A stretch of 64,000 bases of DNA from Robbsia betulipollinis. GTDB taxonomy: Bacteria; Pseudomonadota; Gammaproteobacteria; Burkholderiales; Burkholderiaceae. Each line of letters begins with the position of its first letter. Position 1 is the stretch's first letter. Shown piece after piece: positions 33,445 to 41,813 of this stretch. The position numbers and the translations under genes are program-made. The stretch is from contig NZ_JAPMXC010000010.1 in NCBI RefSeq assembly GCF_026624755.1, positions 455,054 through 519,053 on the forward strand, given 5' to 3'. The notes beneath the pieces were generated by a model. The model had not been told where the DNA came from. It worked only from the letters and a program-made list of their open reading frames with translations, and made no database searches.

Positions 33445-34668
33445 ATGATCATTGCCCGCCCGACGGCCTCCCGGTTGGAAAGCGTCGAGAACCCGCGCGC
33501 GACGAGCGCATGCCGTATGCCCGGTCGCGACTGGAATGCCGCCGCGAAGACGGCGGCCGGCGTGGCAGCCGAATTTGCCGACGCCGTGGACGTCGAGGGC
33601 CGATTTCCGGCGGAAGGCATCGCCGCACTGCGTGAACAACGCTTGCTGGCCGCCGCGATCTCCAGCGATCTGGGCGGGGATGGCGCCACGCTGCGCGATA
33701 TCGCGACGATTTGCCGTACGCTGGGGACGGCGTGCGCGTCGACGGCCATGATTTACGCCATGCACCAGGCGCAAGTCTATTGCCTGATCAAGCACATGCA
33801 GGACGATGCCTGGTTCGCGACCTTTTTCCAGGATATGGCGCGCGCGCAGTGGCTGCTCGCCTCGGCGACCTCGGAGGACACGGTGGGCGGCGATCTGCGC
33901 AGCAGCGTTTGCGCGGTCGTCGCGGACGCGGCGGGCGATTTCACGCTTTCCAAGCGGGCGTCGACCATCTCCTATGGGGCACAATCCGACGCGATCCTCG
34001 TTACGGCGCGTCGCACCCCGGACGCCGCGGCATCCGATCAAGTGCTGGTCATGCTGCGGCGCGAGGATCTCTCGCTCCAGCCTGTCAGCGGCTGGAATAC
34101 TTTGGGCATGCGCGGTACCTGTAGCGGCGGTTTCATGCTCGAAGGACGTGGTCATGTGCAGCAGGTGTTCCAGACGCCCTTCTCGGAGATTGCCTCAAGC
34201 ACGATATTGCCCGTCTCGCACGTCCTGTGGGCCAGCGTCTGGCTCGGGATCGCCACCGACGCGGTGCGCCGCGGCCAGAAATACTTCCGCAAACAGGCGC
34301 GCTCGGGTTCGAGCGCGGTGACGCAAAGCGGGCTGCGGCTGGCGAACGCCCTGGGGCTGCTGCGCACGATGGAGGCATCGGTGCACTCGGCGCTGCTGTT
34401 CTACGAAGACCAGCAAGGCGCCAACGCGGAAGCGTTGTCCTTCGGCGCCGCCTTGCGTATGGACGACCTGAAGATACGGATGTCCAACATGGCACTCGAA
34501 ATCGTCGGCGAGGTCATGCAGTTGTGCGGCATGGCGGCCTACAAGAACGACACGCCGTTCAGCCTGGGACGTCATTTGCGCGACCTGCATTCCGCGCCGA
34601 TCATGATCAACAATGACCGCCTTGCCGCCAGCATGGCAGTTCTGATGATGGCTGAACGTGCAATCTGA
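33445..34668 (+). CDS. Acyl-CoA dehydrogenase family protein acting probably on a carrier-bound substrate
   Basis: A 407-residue flavoprotein of the acyl-CoA dehydrogenase fold: N-terminal helices with ISSDLGGDGATLRDIATICRTL, a middle beta domain with ASATSEDTVGGDLRS and GWNTLGMRGTCSGGF, and a C-terminal four-helix part with QLCGMAAYKNDTPFSLGRHLRDLHSA. The usual catalytic base region (IYEGT in mitochondrial-type enzymes) reads IMINNDR, so the canonical Glu is absent. This variant is typical of relatives next to carrier proteins and DUF1839. It probably oxidises, or merely binds, an aminoacyl or acyl chain on the adjacent carrier protein. It overlaps the DUF1839 start by 11 bp, indicating coupling. 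Confidence 0.8.
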   Translation: MIIARPTASRLESVENPRATSACRMPGRDWNAAAKTAAGVAAEFADAVDVEGRFPAEGIAALREQRLLAAAISSDLGGDGATLRDIATICRTLGTACASTAMIYAMHQAQVYCLIKHMQDDAWFATFFQDMARAQWLLASATSEDTVGGDLRSSVCAVVADAAGDFTLSKRASTISYGAQSDAILVTARRTPDAAASDQVLVMLRREDLSLQPVSGWNTLGMRGTCSGGFMLEGRGHVQQVFQTPFSEIASSTILPVSHVLWASVWLGIATDAVRRGQKYFRKQARSGSSAVTQSGLRLANALGLLRTMEASVHSALLFYEDQQGANAEALSFGAALRMDDLKIRMSNMALEIVGEVMQLCGMAAYKNDTPFSLGRHLRDLHSAPIMINNDRLAASMAVLMMAERAI

Positions 34669-35635
34669 AGGTCCGCAGTCTCCGTTACCTCGCGCCGTGC
34701 ATATCCCTCATGTCCTGCACACCGGACAGCGGCTCTGGAACCGGGCGAACTCGTACGCCTCTTTGTGGATCGAACTGTTGCACGGCTGGGGCTTCGAGCC
34801 GCTTGCCGCGCTGGCATGCGCGATCGCGCTGGACTTCGATGGCGACCAGTTCACGGTGCTGTCGCTGCCGGAAGAAGATCTGAAGGTGTTGTACGGCGTA
34901 ACGACCTTCCGTCTGGCGATCTACGACCGGCTCGAGGCGCATATCGCCACGCAAACCGACGCGGGCAATGTCGTGCTCGCGGATGTGGATACCTTCTATT
35001 TGCCGGATGTGCCCAGCCTGTACGGGACGTTGCACGGGCCGACGCTCGTGGGGATCGATCGCCTCGACATGAGGGCCTGCGCGGCCTCGTACTACCGGCA
35101 GGGCCGGCGTTACGAACTCGGCGGCGACGACTACGGTGGCATATTCCGGCAGCCGGCGCTGGTCGAGGGCTATCACGATGCCCTGATCCGTCACGTCGAA
35201 TGCGCGAAGCGCGCATTTCCACCGGTTTCGGAAGAGGCGTTGGCCGCCGTGTCGGTGCAATTGTTGCGCCGCCACCTGAGCCGGGTGCCGCAGCGCAGCC
35301 CGATCGCCGCGTTTCGCGCGACCCTTTCCAGCACGCTCGAAACGCTCGCCAACAGCGGCGAGACATTCCGGCACTCGTTCGCGTACGGCACCCTGTCGCA
35401 ATTCGGCAGCCATTTCGAATTGTTCACCGCCTATCTGCAATGGCTGGAGCACCGTCACCATCCGCAGCCGGCGGGATGCATACAGGCCAGTCAGCGTCTG
35501 GTGTCGGAGTCGCTGGTCTGCCAGATGCGATTGCTGCGTGCCACCACGCGCGGAAAGATGGACCCGTGCGAGGATAGCCTGGACCGTATCGAGACGCATT
35601 ATGAAGAGTTGATCGCCTGTCTGCGGACGTCGTAA
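34658..35635 (+). CDS. DUF1839 family protein
   Basis: A 325-residue soluble protein matching DUF1839: N-terminal NRANSYASLWIELLHGWGFEPLAALA, then LADVDTFYLPD and YRQGRRYELGGDDY, then a helical C-terminal half. The N-terminal part resembles the BtrH-like acyltransferase/thioesterase fold, suggesting transfer of a group from a carrier protein; this is inference. In other proteobacteria the gene occurs with amino acid:[carrier protein] ligases, carrier proteins and acyl-CoA dehydrogenases, as here. The class II tRNA-synthetase-like ligase usually expected in that set is not in the window. It overlaps the dehydrogenase gene by 11 bp. Confidence 0.78.
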   Translation: MQSEGPQSPLPRAVHIPHVLHTGQRLWNRANSYASLWIELLHGWGFEPLAALACAIALDFDGDQFTVLSLPEEDLKVLYGVTTFRLAIYDRLEAHIATQTDAGNVVLADVDTFYLPDVPSLYGTLHGPTLVGIDRLDMRACAASYYRQGRRYELGGDDYGGIFRQPALVEGYHDALIRHVECAKRAFPPVSEEALAAVSVQLLRRHLSRVPQRSPIAAFRATLSSTLETLANSGETFRHSFAYGTLSQFGSHFELFTAYLQWLEHRHHPQPAGCIQASQRLVSESLVCQMRLLRATTRGKMDPCEDSLDRIETHYEELIACLRTS

Positions 35636-35708
35636 AATCCGTTTCGGATCGCCGCGAGAGCGCTGGCGAATCTGCGGGAAAACCCTTAAAAAACGACGAT
35701 TCAAAAGT

Positions 35709-35744
35709 GAAACGCTTTTAGTTCAAACGTTTGACAACGTTTCC
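35709..35744. promoter_or_regulatory. Cluster of GAAACG / AAACGTTT dyads (possible operator)
   Basis: Three related half-sites, GAAACG (35709-35714), CAAACGTTTG (35724-35733) and AACGTTTC (35736-35743), lie within 36 bp and match the separate palindrome GAAACGTTTC at 35899-35908. Repetition of one dyad at about 90 and 250 bp upstream of the -24 element suggests binding sites for the sigma-54 activator or for the Crp-like protein. Confidence 0.4.
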
Positions 35745-35988
35745 GGCAAATACGATATTCAACAAGCCTCGGCAGGCCGACGAGCGGTTTTCTTGCTGAA
35801 GCAATAGTAATAATGACCGAAAAAAATGTCCCCCAGGTCGTCCTGACCGATGCGGTGCTGCCGGGTAAAATGCTGTAAACCTTGCGATTTCAAAAAAGAA
35901 ACGTTTCATGCCCCGGCATCGCGCCCCCTCTCACCGCTTATTTGCTGCCTTGCGTCGACAGGCCCGTCGTACAAGGGTTTTCGACTGC

Positions 35989-36003
35989 TGGCACGAATAT
36001 CGC
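35989..36003 (+). promoter_or_regulatory. Strong sigma-54 (-24/-12) promoter for the Crp-like gene
   Basis: TGGCACGAATATCGC: the -24 half TGGCACG is a perfect match, GG (35990-35991) and GC (36002-36003) are spaced by ten bases, and the -12 half is TCGC against TTGC. It points to the Crp-like gene 157 bp downstream. Confidence 0.7.
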
Positions 36004-36160
36004 TTTATAAGATCAAGTGACCGGCAGCGAGTCGATTTTTCAGTCAACCAGGAAAAATCCTATCGTCTGCCAGCAGCCGGATGATCGCAGTCACCGGCGA
36101 TGCAAGTAAAATTCAGGGCGCAAGCCCCACACATACGAAACAATATTTAGGGTGGCGGAC

Positions 36161-36988
36161 ATGACAAAAACAGCGTCGATCGGAATGGTTCACAGCAACC
36201 GGCTGCTTGCCGTATACCCGGCCGCCGGCCAGATCCTGCCCTCGGCGGATCTCGAACTGGTGCATCTGCCGGCCGGAAGGCTGCTCTACGATTGCGGACA
36301 GCGGATCACGCATGCCTATTTTCCGGTAACGGCGGTTGTCTCGCTGATGTTGCTGATGAAGAGCGGCGCGACGATGGAAATCGCGTCGGTGGGTGACGAA
36401 GGGCTGGTCGGCCTGCCGCTGGTCATGGGCGGCGATGTCATGCCGAGCCGCGCCGAAGTGCGCACCGGCGGCCTGGCCTATCGCATCAAGGCGGCGGATC
36501 TGAAGCGCGACTTCGGCGATCTGCCGCTGATGCGCACGGCGATCCTGCTGTACGCGCAGACGCTGTTGACGCAAGTGTCGCAGTCCTCCGCCTGCAACCG
36601 TCACCATTCGGTGAGTCAGCAGTTGTGCCGCTGGTTGCTGCTGGCCCTGGACCGCGCGCAGTCCAACCAGTTGTCGATCACGCACCAGTCGATCGCCAAT
36701 ATGCTGGGCGTGCGTCGCGAAGGCGTGACCGAGGCGACCGGCAAGCTTGAGCAGGCCGGTATCATCTCCCACGTGCGGGGCAAGATCACGGTGCTCGACC
36801 GTCCGCGCCTGGAAGCGGCCTGCTGCGAATGCTACGGCATCGTTCGCGACGAGTTCGCACGTCTGCGCGAACGTGCCACGGAACTCGCCGGTCGCGACGA
36901 CCATGCCGAGAGCCTGACGATGCGGCGCTGGTCCACGGGCTCCGCCCCCCAGGAAACGCGTGTCACGGTCGGCGAAGGACGCCACTGA
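36161..36988 (+). CDS. Crp/Fnr-family transcriptional regulator
   Basis: A 275-residue regulator: an N-terminal cyclic-nucleotide-type beta barrel (LVHLPAGRLLYDCGQRITHAYFPVTAVVSL, then ATMEIASVGDEGLVGLP) and a C-terminal winged helix with ITHQSIANMLGVRREGVTEATGKLEQAG. The barrel variant (HAYFPxxxxVSL) is the common environmental-type Crp homologue that lacks the cAMP-contact residues of E. coli CRP; some Burkholderia relatives bind c-di-GMP. It lies behind a sigma-54 promoter, so it is probably a second-tier regulator of the same cluster. ATG at 36161 with AGGGTGG upstream is preferred over GTG at 36152. Confidence 0.85.
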   Translation: MTKTASIGMVHSNRLLAVYPAAGQILPSADLELVHLPAGRLLYDCGQRITHAYFPVTAVVSLMLLMKSGATMEIASVGDEGLVGLPLVMGGDVMPSRAEVRTGGLAYRIKAADLKRDFGDLPLMRTAILLYAQTLLTQVSQSSACNRHHSVSQQLCRWLLLALDRAQSNQLSITHQSIANMLGVRREGVTEATGKLEQAGIISHVRGKITVLDRPRLEAACCECYGIVRDEFARLRERATELAGRDDHAESLTMRRWSTGSAPQETRVTVGEGRH

Positions 36989-37062
36989 GCACGTCGCGCG
37001 CTGTCGTGTAGCGGCGCCTGAATTTCTTCCGACATCATCGGACCGGCCCGTGTGCCGGTTCT

Positions 37063-37105
37063 CACGGCCCGTGGCGCAGTACTGCCCACGGGCCGTGACG
37101 TTTTG
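37063..37105 (+). terminator. Rho-independent terminator-like hairpin after the Crp-like gene
   Basis: CACGGCCCGTGG (37063-37074) pairs perfectly with CCACGGGCCGTG (37086-37097), a 12-bp stem with an 11-base loop, followed by ACGTTTT. It lies 75 bp after the stop codon. Confidence 0.72.
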
Positions 37106-37254
37106 GCCCGGCGCGATAGTGCCCGTCGTGCGTGTGCTGTCGCACGGAGCCTTTCCGCTCTCCCGTTTATGCTTCCCCGACGCGTCCATGATCCGTATGG
37201 GAGATCGCTCCAACGATCCTTGTGGCGTCCGTCGAAATATCCGGGAGAAAATTC

Positions 37255-37908
37255 GTGAACATCAGTAAGGCGCCGCAGCAGAAAAAACATGAGGAATCGC
37301 GGGTTTTCATCCGGCTTCACATGAGCGAGGCGGTGGCGCGCGGCGCATCCCATATCCGTAGCAAGCGGCCCGCTTCCCTGCAGGACGGCATCGATGAGGT
37401 GCGGCGCGAATATACCGTGGACTTCGGCGAAGACACGGTCGCGGCGTTTCTCGAATGCATCGAACTCTGGCTGAACGACCGCGGCAATACCGTCGCGGCC
37501 GCGGCGCTCCGACTCTACATGCAGGACGCGATCTCCCCCGACTACCGTTCCTCCTGCCTGCATGACGTCGAGGACGACCTGGCCGATGCGGAGCATTTCG
37601 GCGCGCGCGATGGCTCGCACGATTCCGACGCCGTCGGTGCCCTGGCATTCCCGCTGGCGGCGTCGACCGTCTCGATGTATGCGACCGATCATTTCGCCGC
37701 GCCCGCCGATACCGGGGAAGCGCGCCACACACGCGGCGCACCCGCATCGCGCCTCAATGCCGCCGTCGCGCCTCGCTCCGGCACGCGCGACGAGACCCGC
37801 CCGCGCGTGCCCGGCGCGGTGGTGGCTAGCCGGGCTGCGCTACGCGCGCCACGGTTTGCGGACAATGGCCCAGCAGCGCATTCCTATCGATCTTCCCGTT
37901 CGCGTTGA
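37255..37908 (+). CDS. Hypothetical protein
   Basis: A 217-residue protein without a recognised domain. The first 120 residues are mixed, charged and helical (RVFIRLHMSEAVARGASHI, then VDFGEDTVAAFLECIELWLND) and their codon use looks like real coding sequence. The last 90 residues are Ala/Ser/Arg-rich and low complexity. The GTG start has GGGAG eight bases upstream, in a stretch right after the crp terminator. Its 3' end overlaps the convergent adenylation gene by 83 bp, so the true stop could be affected by the low-complexity tail being weakly constrained. Function unknown; position inside the sigma-54 block suggests a link. Confidence 0.55.
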   Translation: MNISKAPQQKKHEESRVFIRLHMSEAVARGASHIRSKRPASLQDGIDEVRREYTVDFGEDTVAAFLECIELWLNDRGNTVAAAALRLYMQDAISPDYRSSCLHDVEDDLADAEHFGARDGSHDSDAVGALAFPLAASTVSMYATDHFAAPADTGEARHTRGAPASRLNAAVAPRSGTRDETRPRVPGAVVASRAALRAPRFADNGPAAHSYRSSRSR

Positions 37909-39418
37909 CCGGAAACGCATCGAGCCGGACGACACGGCTCGGCACCGCGTAGAGGGGCAGTTGCTGTCGGCAGGCCGCGAGAATCGTCACGTCGTCGCGC
38001 GCGGTCCCGGTCACGAATCCCACGAGTCCATTGGCCATGCCGGTCGCATCGCGCGGCCACGGTATGACCGCCACCATCAGCGCACCGCTTGCCAGCCGCA
38101 GCGCATGCTCGACTTCCTGCGTTTCGATCCGATGGCCGCGAATCTTGACCTGGCTATCGGTTCGGCCGTGGAAGCGCATGCCGTGGGATGCCGAGACGCT
38201 CGCCAGGTCCCCGGTACGATACCAGCGCCGCGCCGTGCGTCCGGCATAGACGCGATCGAAGAACTTCGCATGGTCTGCCGGATTGTCCGAGATGTAGCCC
38301 GCGGCAAGCTGCGCGCCGGCCAGCAGCAACTCGCCTTTTTCGCCGTCGGCAACAGGTTCGCCTTGTGCATCCACGACCAGCGTTTCCTCGCCCGGCAGGG
38401 ACCAGCCAAGGGGCACCACGGCATCCGTGGAGCGGGCAAGCGCGGGGCGTTCGACCTCGAAGCGCATGCACGCAATCGTTGCCTCGGTCGGGCCGTAGAG
38501 ATTGCGTATCCGGCTATGGGGCGCGGCGAGCGCCCAGGCTTGCGCGAGCGACGTGGGCAACGCCTCCCCGCAGAACATCGTCATGCGCAACGACGGAAAG
38601 ACGTCGGGTTTGAGCTTGCGAAACTGCTGGATGAAGGCGGCGGTGGAGGGCACCGAACCCCAGTGCGTCAGCGCATGTTGCCGGACGAAGGCGAACAGGG
38701 TCAACGGATCGCTGCTGGGCGGCACGTAGAGACATCCCGCATTGGCCCAGCAGACGAACATGTCGTGTACGGACAGATCGAACGTGAGGTCGAACGCCTG
38801 GCTGTAGCGGGCATTCGCCGCAGCGGGGTCGACCGCCACCTGGCTGCGCATGTACGCGGTGGCGTTCGCATGCGTGACCTTGACGCCTTTGGGCACGCCC
38901 GTCGTGCCGGAGGTGAAGAGGACGTAGGCGAGGTCGGCGCACGTGCGCCGTGCGTGTACCACGCGTTGCGGCGCATCCGGCACCGCAACGGCTTGTTCCG
39001 CGGCGAGCAGGCTTTCAATCGCGACGATGCGGATCGCCGGGTCGAGCAGCGGTTGCAATTCGGCGAGCCGCGTCGCGCAGTCGCGGTCCACCAGCAGGAC
39101 GCGGGCGCCGGAACGCCGGGCGATCGCGGCATTGCGTTCCGGCGGGAAATGCGCGCCAAGCGGTACATACGCGTGACCGCTGGCCAGGATGCCCAGCAGT
39201 CCGCCATAGGCGGCCGCGGAACGATGGGCGAACAGCAGGCAGGCGGGCGTGTCGCCTTCCCGCGCCGGAACGATGTCGGACGTCAGCCGTTGCAGGCCGT
39301 CGGCGACGCGATCTGCCTGTTCGGCCAGCGTTCGGTAGCTCAGCAACTGCGCGTCGACCCACAGCGCCGGCGCATCGGGAAGGCGTGCAGCCGTATCGAA
39401 GAAAAAGGAATCCAGCAT
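37826..39418 (-). CDS. Free-standing amino acid adenylation (AMP-binding) enzyme
   Basis: A 530-residue adenylate-forming enzyme of NRPS A-domain type without condensation or carrier domains. Core motifs in order: VLFTSGTTGVPKG (A3), DLTFDLSVHDMF (A4), NLYGPTEATIA (A5), WYRTGDLA (A7), HGRTDSQVKIRGHRIE (A8), and NANGKIDR with the catalytic Lys (A10). Such stand-alone enzymes (DltA, PltF-like) activate an amino acid and load it on a separate carrier protein; the carrier protein at 33147 is the nearest candidate. Which amino acid is bound cannot be read safely by eye. Start at 39418 (MLDSFFF) has AAGGA upstream. It is convergent with the hypothetical gene. Confidence 0.85.
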   Translation of the reverse strand: MLDSFFFDTAARLPDAPALWVDAQLLSYRTLAEQADRVADGLQRLTSDIVPAREGDTPACLLFAHRSAAAYGGLLGILASGHAYVPLGAHFPPERNAAIARRSGARVLLVDRDCATRLAELQPLLDPAIRIVAIESLLAAEQAVAVPDAPQRVVHARRTCADLAYVLFTSGTTGVPKGVKVTHANATAYMRSQVAVDPAAANARYSQAFDLTFDLSVHDMFVCWANAGCLYVPPSSDPLTLFAFVRQHALTHWGSVPSTAAFIQQFRKLKPDVFPSLRMTMFCGEALPTSLAQAWALAAPHSRIRNLYGPTEATIACMRFEVERPALARSTDAVVPLGWSLPGEETLVVDAQGEPVADGEKGELLLAGAQLAAGYISDNPADHAKFFDRVYAGRTARRWYRTGDLASVSASHGMRFHGRTDSQVKIRGHRIETQEVEHALRLASGALMVAVIPWPRDATGMANGLVGFVTGTARDDVTILAACRQQLPLYAVPSRVVRLDAFPVNANGKIDRNALLGHCPQTVARVAQPG

Positions 39419-39666
39419 GTCTGAACTCGTCCTTGATGGAGGCTGCGCCGATAAATCCCGACACAGCGGTGCGATGAATGATGAAGAGGCCCGACTATAG
39501 CAACGTTGACAAAACGCGATCGTACTCAGCCGTACAATGGCGCGATGTTCACGCAATGTCGTTCTCACCGGGCACCGGGCGCCCTGTGCCGGACCGGACA
39601 TTGCTGTTTTGCCTGTTTTGTCAGAAGATGGCGGCCTGCGGTCGCAGCAAGTCATCGGGGTGGAAA

Positions 39667-40473
39667 ATGAGAAGAATCGGCGTGTATGTAGACGCAAGCA
39701 ATATTGGCATGAACGGCGGACATGGCCTGCGCTACGACGTCTTGCGCGCTCTCGCGTGCCGCGGTGGCGGCGAGGCCCAGCGGTTGAATGTCTATCTCGC
39801 GTTCGACGAACGGCGCGCCGCGCAGTCGCCCGATTACGGGACCAAGGCGATGTCCTATCAGGCGGCGCTGCGGGATCAGGGGTTTCGGGTCACGGTGAAG
39901 ACCGTCAAGCATTTTCGCGACGAGGACGGTGTGGAGACCACGAAATCGAATGCCGATCTCGACATGGCCGTCGACGCGCTGATGGAGTCGGAGCGGCTCG
40001 ACACGGTGTTGCTTGCGACCGGCGACGGTGACTTTATCCAGGTCGTGCGCGCGCTGCAAAGCAAGGGGTGTCGCGTCGACGTGCTGGGTTTCGACAATGT
40101 TTCGCGGGAACTGCGCGACGCGGCCGATCAGTTCATCAACGGTTATCTGGTGCCGAATCTGCTGCCGCTGCGCGAACCCGGCGTACCCGTGGCGCGCTGG
40201 GGGCAACTGGGTGGCAAGGTGCGGGGCGTGTGCAACAAGTTCGGCGCGGAAGAGGGTTATGGATTCATCGCCTACTGGCCGTCCCTGCCGGAAACCCCGG
40301 TGCTTGCCGCCACCGATACCAAGCCGGCCTACTTCAAGACCGCGAGCCTGCAGGACGCCTCGATCATCGCGCGGCTGCCGTCGCGCAATGTCGTGCTCGA
40401 ATTCGAATTGAATGCGCCGGCGAAGCCGGATGGCGCACCCGAGGCGCGGCGCATCCACGTCGTCGCGTCGTGA
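39667..40473 (+). CDS. NYN-domain (LabA/DUF88, PIN-like) protein with cold-shock-like C-terminal segment
   Basis: A 268-residue protein. Residues 1-165 form an NYN domain: RIGVYVDASNIG at the start, KSNADLDMAVDAL in the middle and LLATGDGDFIQVV, which hold the acidic metal-binding residues of PIN-like ribonucleases. From about residue 185 the sequence GVCNKFGAEEGYGFI resembles the RNA-binding strand of a cold-shock domain, so the protein probably joins a nuclease to an RNA-binding module. The start at 39667 comes straight after GGGGTGGAAA; an upstream extension to 39478 has no support. It lies divergent from the adenylation gene and convergent with the cysteine desulfurase. Confidence 0.8.
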   Translation: MRRIGVYVDASNIGMNGGHGLRYDVLRALACRGGGEAQRLNVYLAFDERRAAQSPDYGTKAMSYQAALRDQGFRVTVKTVKHFRDEDGVETTKSNADLDMAVDALMESERLDTVLLATGDGDFIQVVRALQSKGCRVDVLGFDNVSRELRDAADQFINGYLVPNLLPLREPGVPVARWGQLGGKVRGVCNKFGAEEGYGFIAYWPSLPETPVLAATDTKPAYFKTASLQDASIIARLPSRNVVLEFELNAPAKPDGAPEARRIHVVAS

Positions 40474-40491
40474 GTGCGTGACGTCATGAAC

Positions 40492-41634
40492 TCACGCGCA
40501 TAGCGCGACGCCCCGACGCAGCGCGGCGATCGCCACGTCGACATCGGCGTCGCTGGTGAACCGGCCGAGACTGAAGCGGACCGTTCTGCCGGCATCTATC
40601 GGGTCGAGCCCGATCGCGCTCAGCACATGCGAAGGCGTGCCCGCCGCCGCGCTGCAGGCCGACGTGGAAGAGACGGCGAGCTCGCCGGCGAGCCGAAACG
40701 GAAAGAAGCCGTCACGCGCGATCGTCACACTCAGGGTATGCGGGATCCTTCGCGCGTGCGCGCCGTTCAGGCGCACGCCGTCGAGCGCGAGCGCACCGTC
40801 GAGCAACCGCCGGCTCAGCGCCGTGATGCGCGCGTGCTCCGCGCATTGTTCGCTCGCCGCCACCGCGCAGGCCGTGCCCATGCCGACGATCTGATGCGTT
40901 GCCAGCGTGCCTGAACGCAGTCCCCGTTCGTGACCGCCGCCATGCATCTGCGGCGCGAGATGGGCGTCGACCGACCGCCGGACATACAGCGCACCGATGC
41001 CCTTGGGTCCGTAGACCTTGTGCGCGGACATCGACATCAGGTCGATTCCCAAGGTGCTCACGTCGACCGCGATCTTGCCCAGGGCCTGCGCCGCATCCAC
41101 ATGCAGGAGCGCGCCCGCCGCGTGCACCAGCGGCGCGATCGCGCCGATCTCGGTCAGCGTCCCCAATTCGTTGTTGACGAGCATCAGCGACACGAGGCCG
41201 GTATCGGGCCGCAGTGCGGCGGCGAGCGCGGCCGGCGTGATCGCGCCATGGGCGTCGGGCGCCAGGTACGTCACCGGGAAACCTCGCTGCGCCAGGCTCG
41301 CGGCGGTGTCGAGAATCGCTTTATGCTCGAGACTGCTGGTAATGATATGGCGTCTGTCGCCCGCCGCATCGGCGAATCCCTTCAACGCCAGGTTGTTCGA
41401 TTCCGTGGCGCCCGAGGTCCAGACGATTTCGTCGGCATGCGCGCCGATCAGTGCCGCGACCTGCGCGCGCGATGCTTCGACGCGGGCGCGTGCATCCTGG
41501 CCCGCTTGGTGAGATAGCGACGCAGGATTGCCGAAGTGACCCTCGACGCCCAGGCAACCCATCATGGCGGTGATCACGCGGCTGTCGGCGGGCGTGGTGG
41601 CGGCGTAATCGAAATAAAGCTGGGAAGAGAACAT
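40492..41634 (-). CDS. Cysteine desulfurase (NifS/IscS family)
   Basis: A 380-residue PLP enzyme of the class V aminotransferase fold. YFDYAATTP opens the protein, WTSGATESNN binds cofactor phosphate, HVDAAQ and SAHKVYGPKGIG hold the Lys that forms the PLP Schiff base, RSGTLATHQIVG follows, and the loop SSTSACSAAAG carries the catalytic Cys. It removes sulfur from cysteine to give alanine and an enzyme persulfide for Fe-S clusters or thio-nucleotides. iscU, iscA or other partners are absent, so it is not the main isc operon copy. Divergent from an Lrp-type regulator that probably controls it. Confidence 0.88.
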   Translation of the reverse strand: MFSSQLYFDYAATTPADSRVITAMMGCLGVEGHFGNPASLSHQAGQDARARVEASRAQVAALIGAHADEIVWTSGATESNNLALKGFADAAGDRRHIITSSLEHKAILDTAASLAQRGFPVTYLAPDAHGAITPAALAAALRPDTGLVSLMLVNNELGTLTEIGAIAPLVHAAGALLHVDAAQALGKIAVDVSTLGIDLMSMSAHKVYGPKGIGALYVRRSVDAHLAPQMHGGGHERGLRSGTLATHQIVGMGTACAVAASEQCAEHARITALSRRLLDGALALDGVRLNGAHARRIPHTLSVTIARDGFFPFRLAGELAVSSTSACSAAAGTPSHVLSAIGLDPIDAGRTVRFSLGRFTSDADVDVAIAALRRGVALCA

Positions 41635-41813
41635 GGTCGGGCGTTGGCAAAGGAGGAGAAGCTCAAAATTTTACGTTTTCAGCCTAGGGAAATGCTGCCA
41701 AATTACCCATTTTGTCTGCTTTTTTTAAAAATATATTGCTACTTTAACGGTAAATTTGGGAATATCATTCCAGATCGATGGTTCCGTCCCGGTTGTTCCG
41801 TTCTGGTGCGCAT

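Larger units (their letters stand above)
35636..36160 (+). other. 525-bp AT-rich intergenic region with sigma-54 promoter and repeated AACGTTT motifs
   Basis: Non-coding stretch before the crp-like gene. Between 35709 and 35744 it holds GAAACG, the palindrome CAAACGTTTG (35724-35733) and CAACGTTTC; GAAACGTTTC recurs as a perfect 10-bp palindrome at 35899-35908. A very good -24/-12 element lies at 35989-36003. No open frame with a ribosome site was found in it. Confidence 0.55.

Noticed and set aside
39506-39538. TTGACA with TACAAT upstream of the NYN-cold-shock gene
   Set aside because: The 21-bp spacer is too long for a normal sigma-70 promoter.
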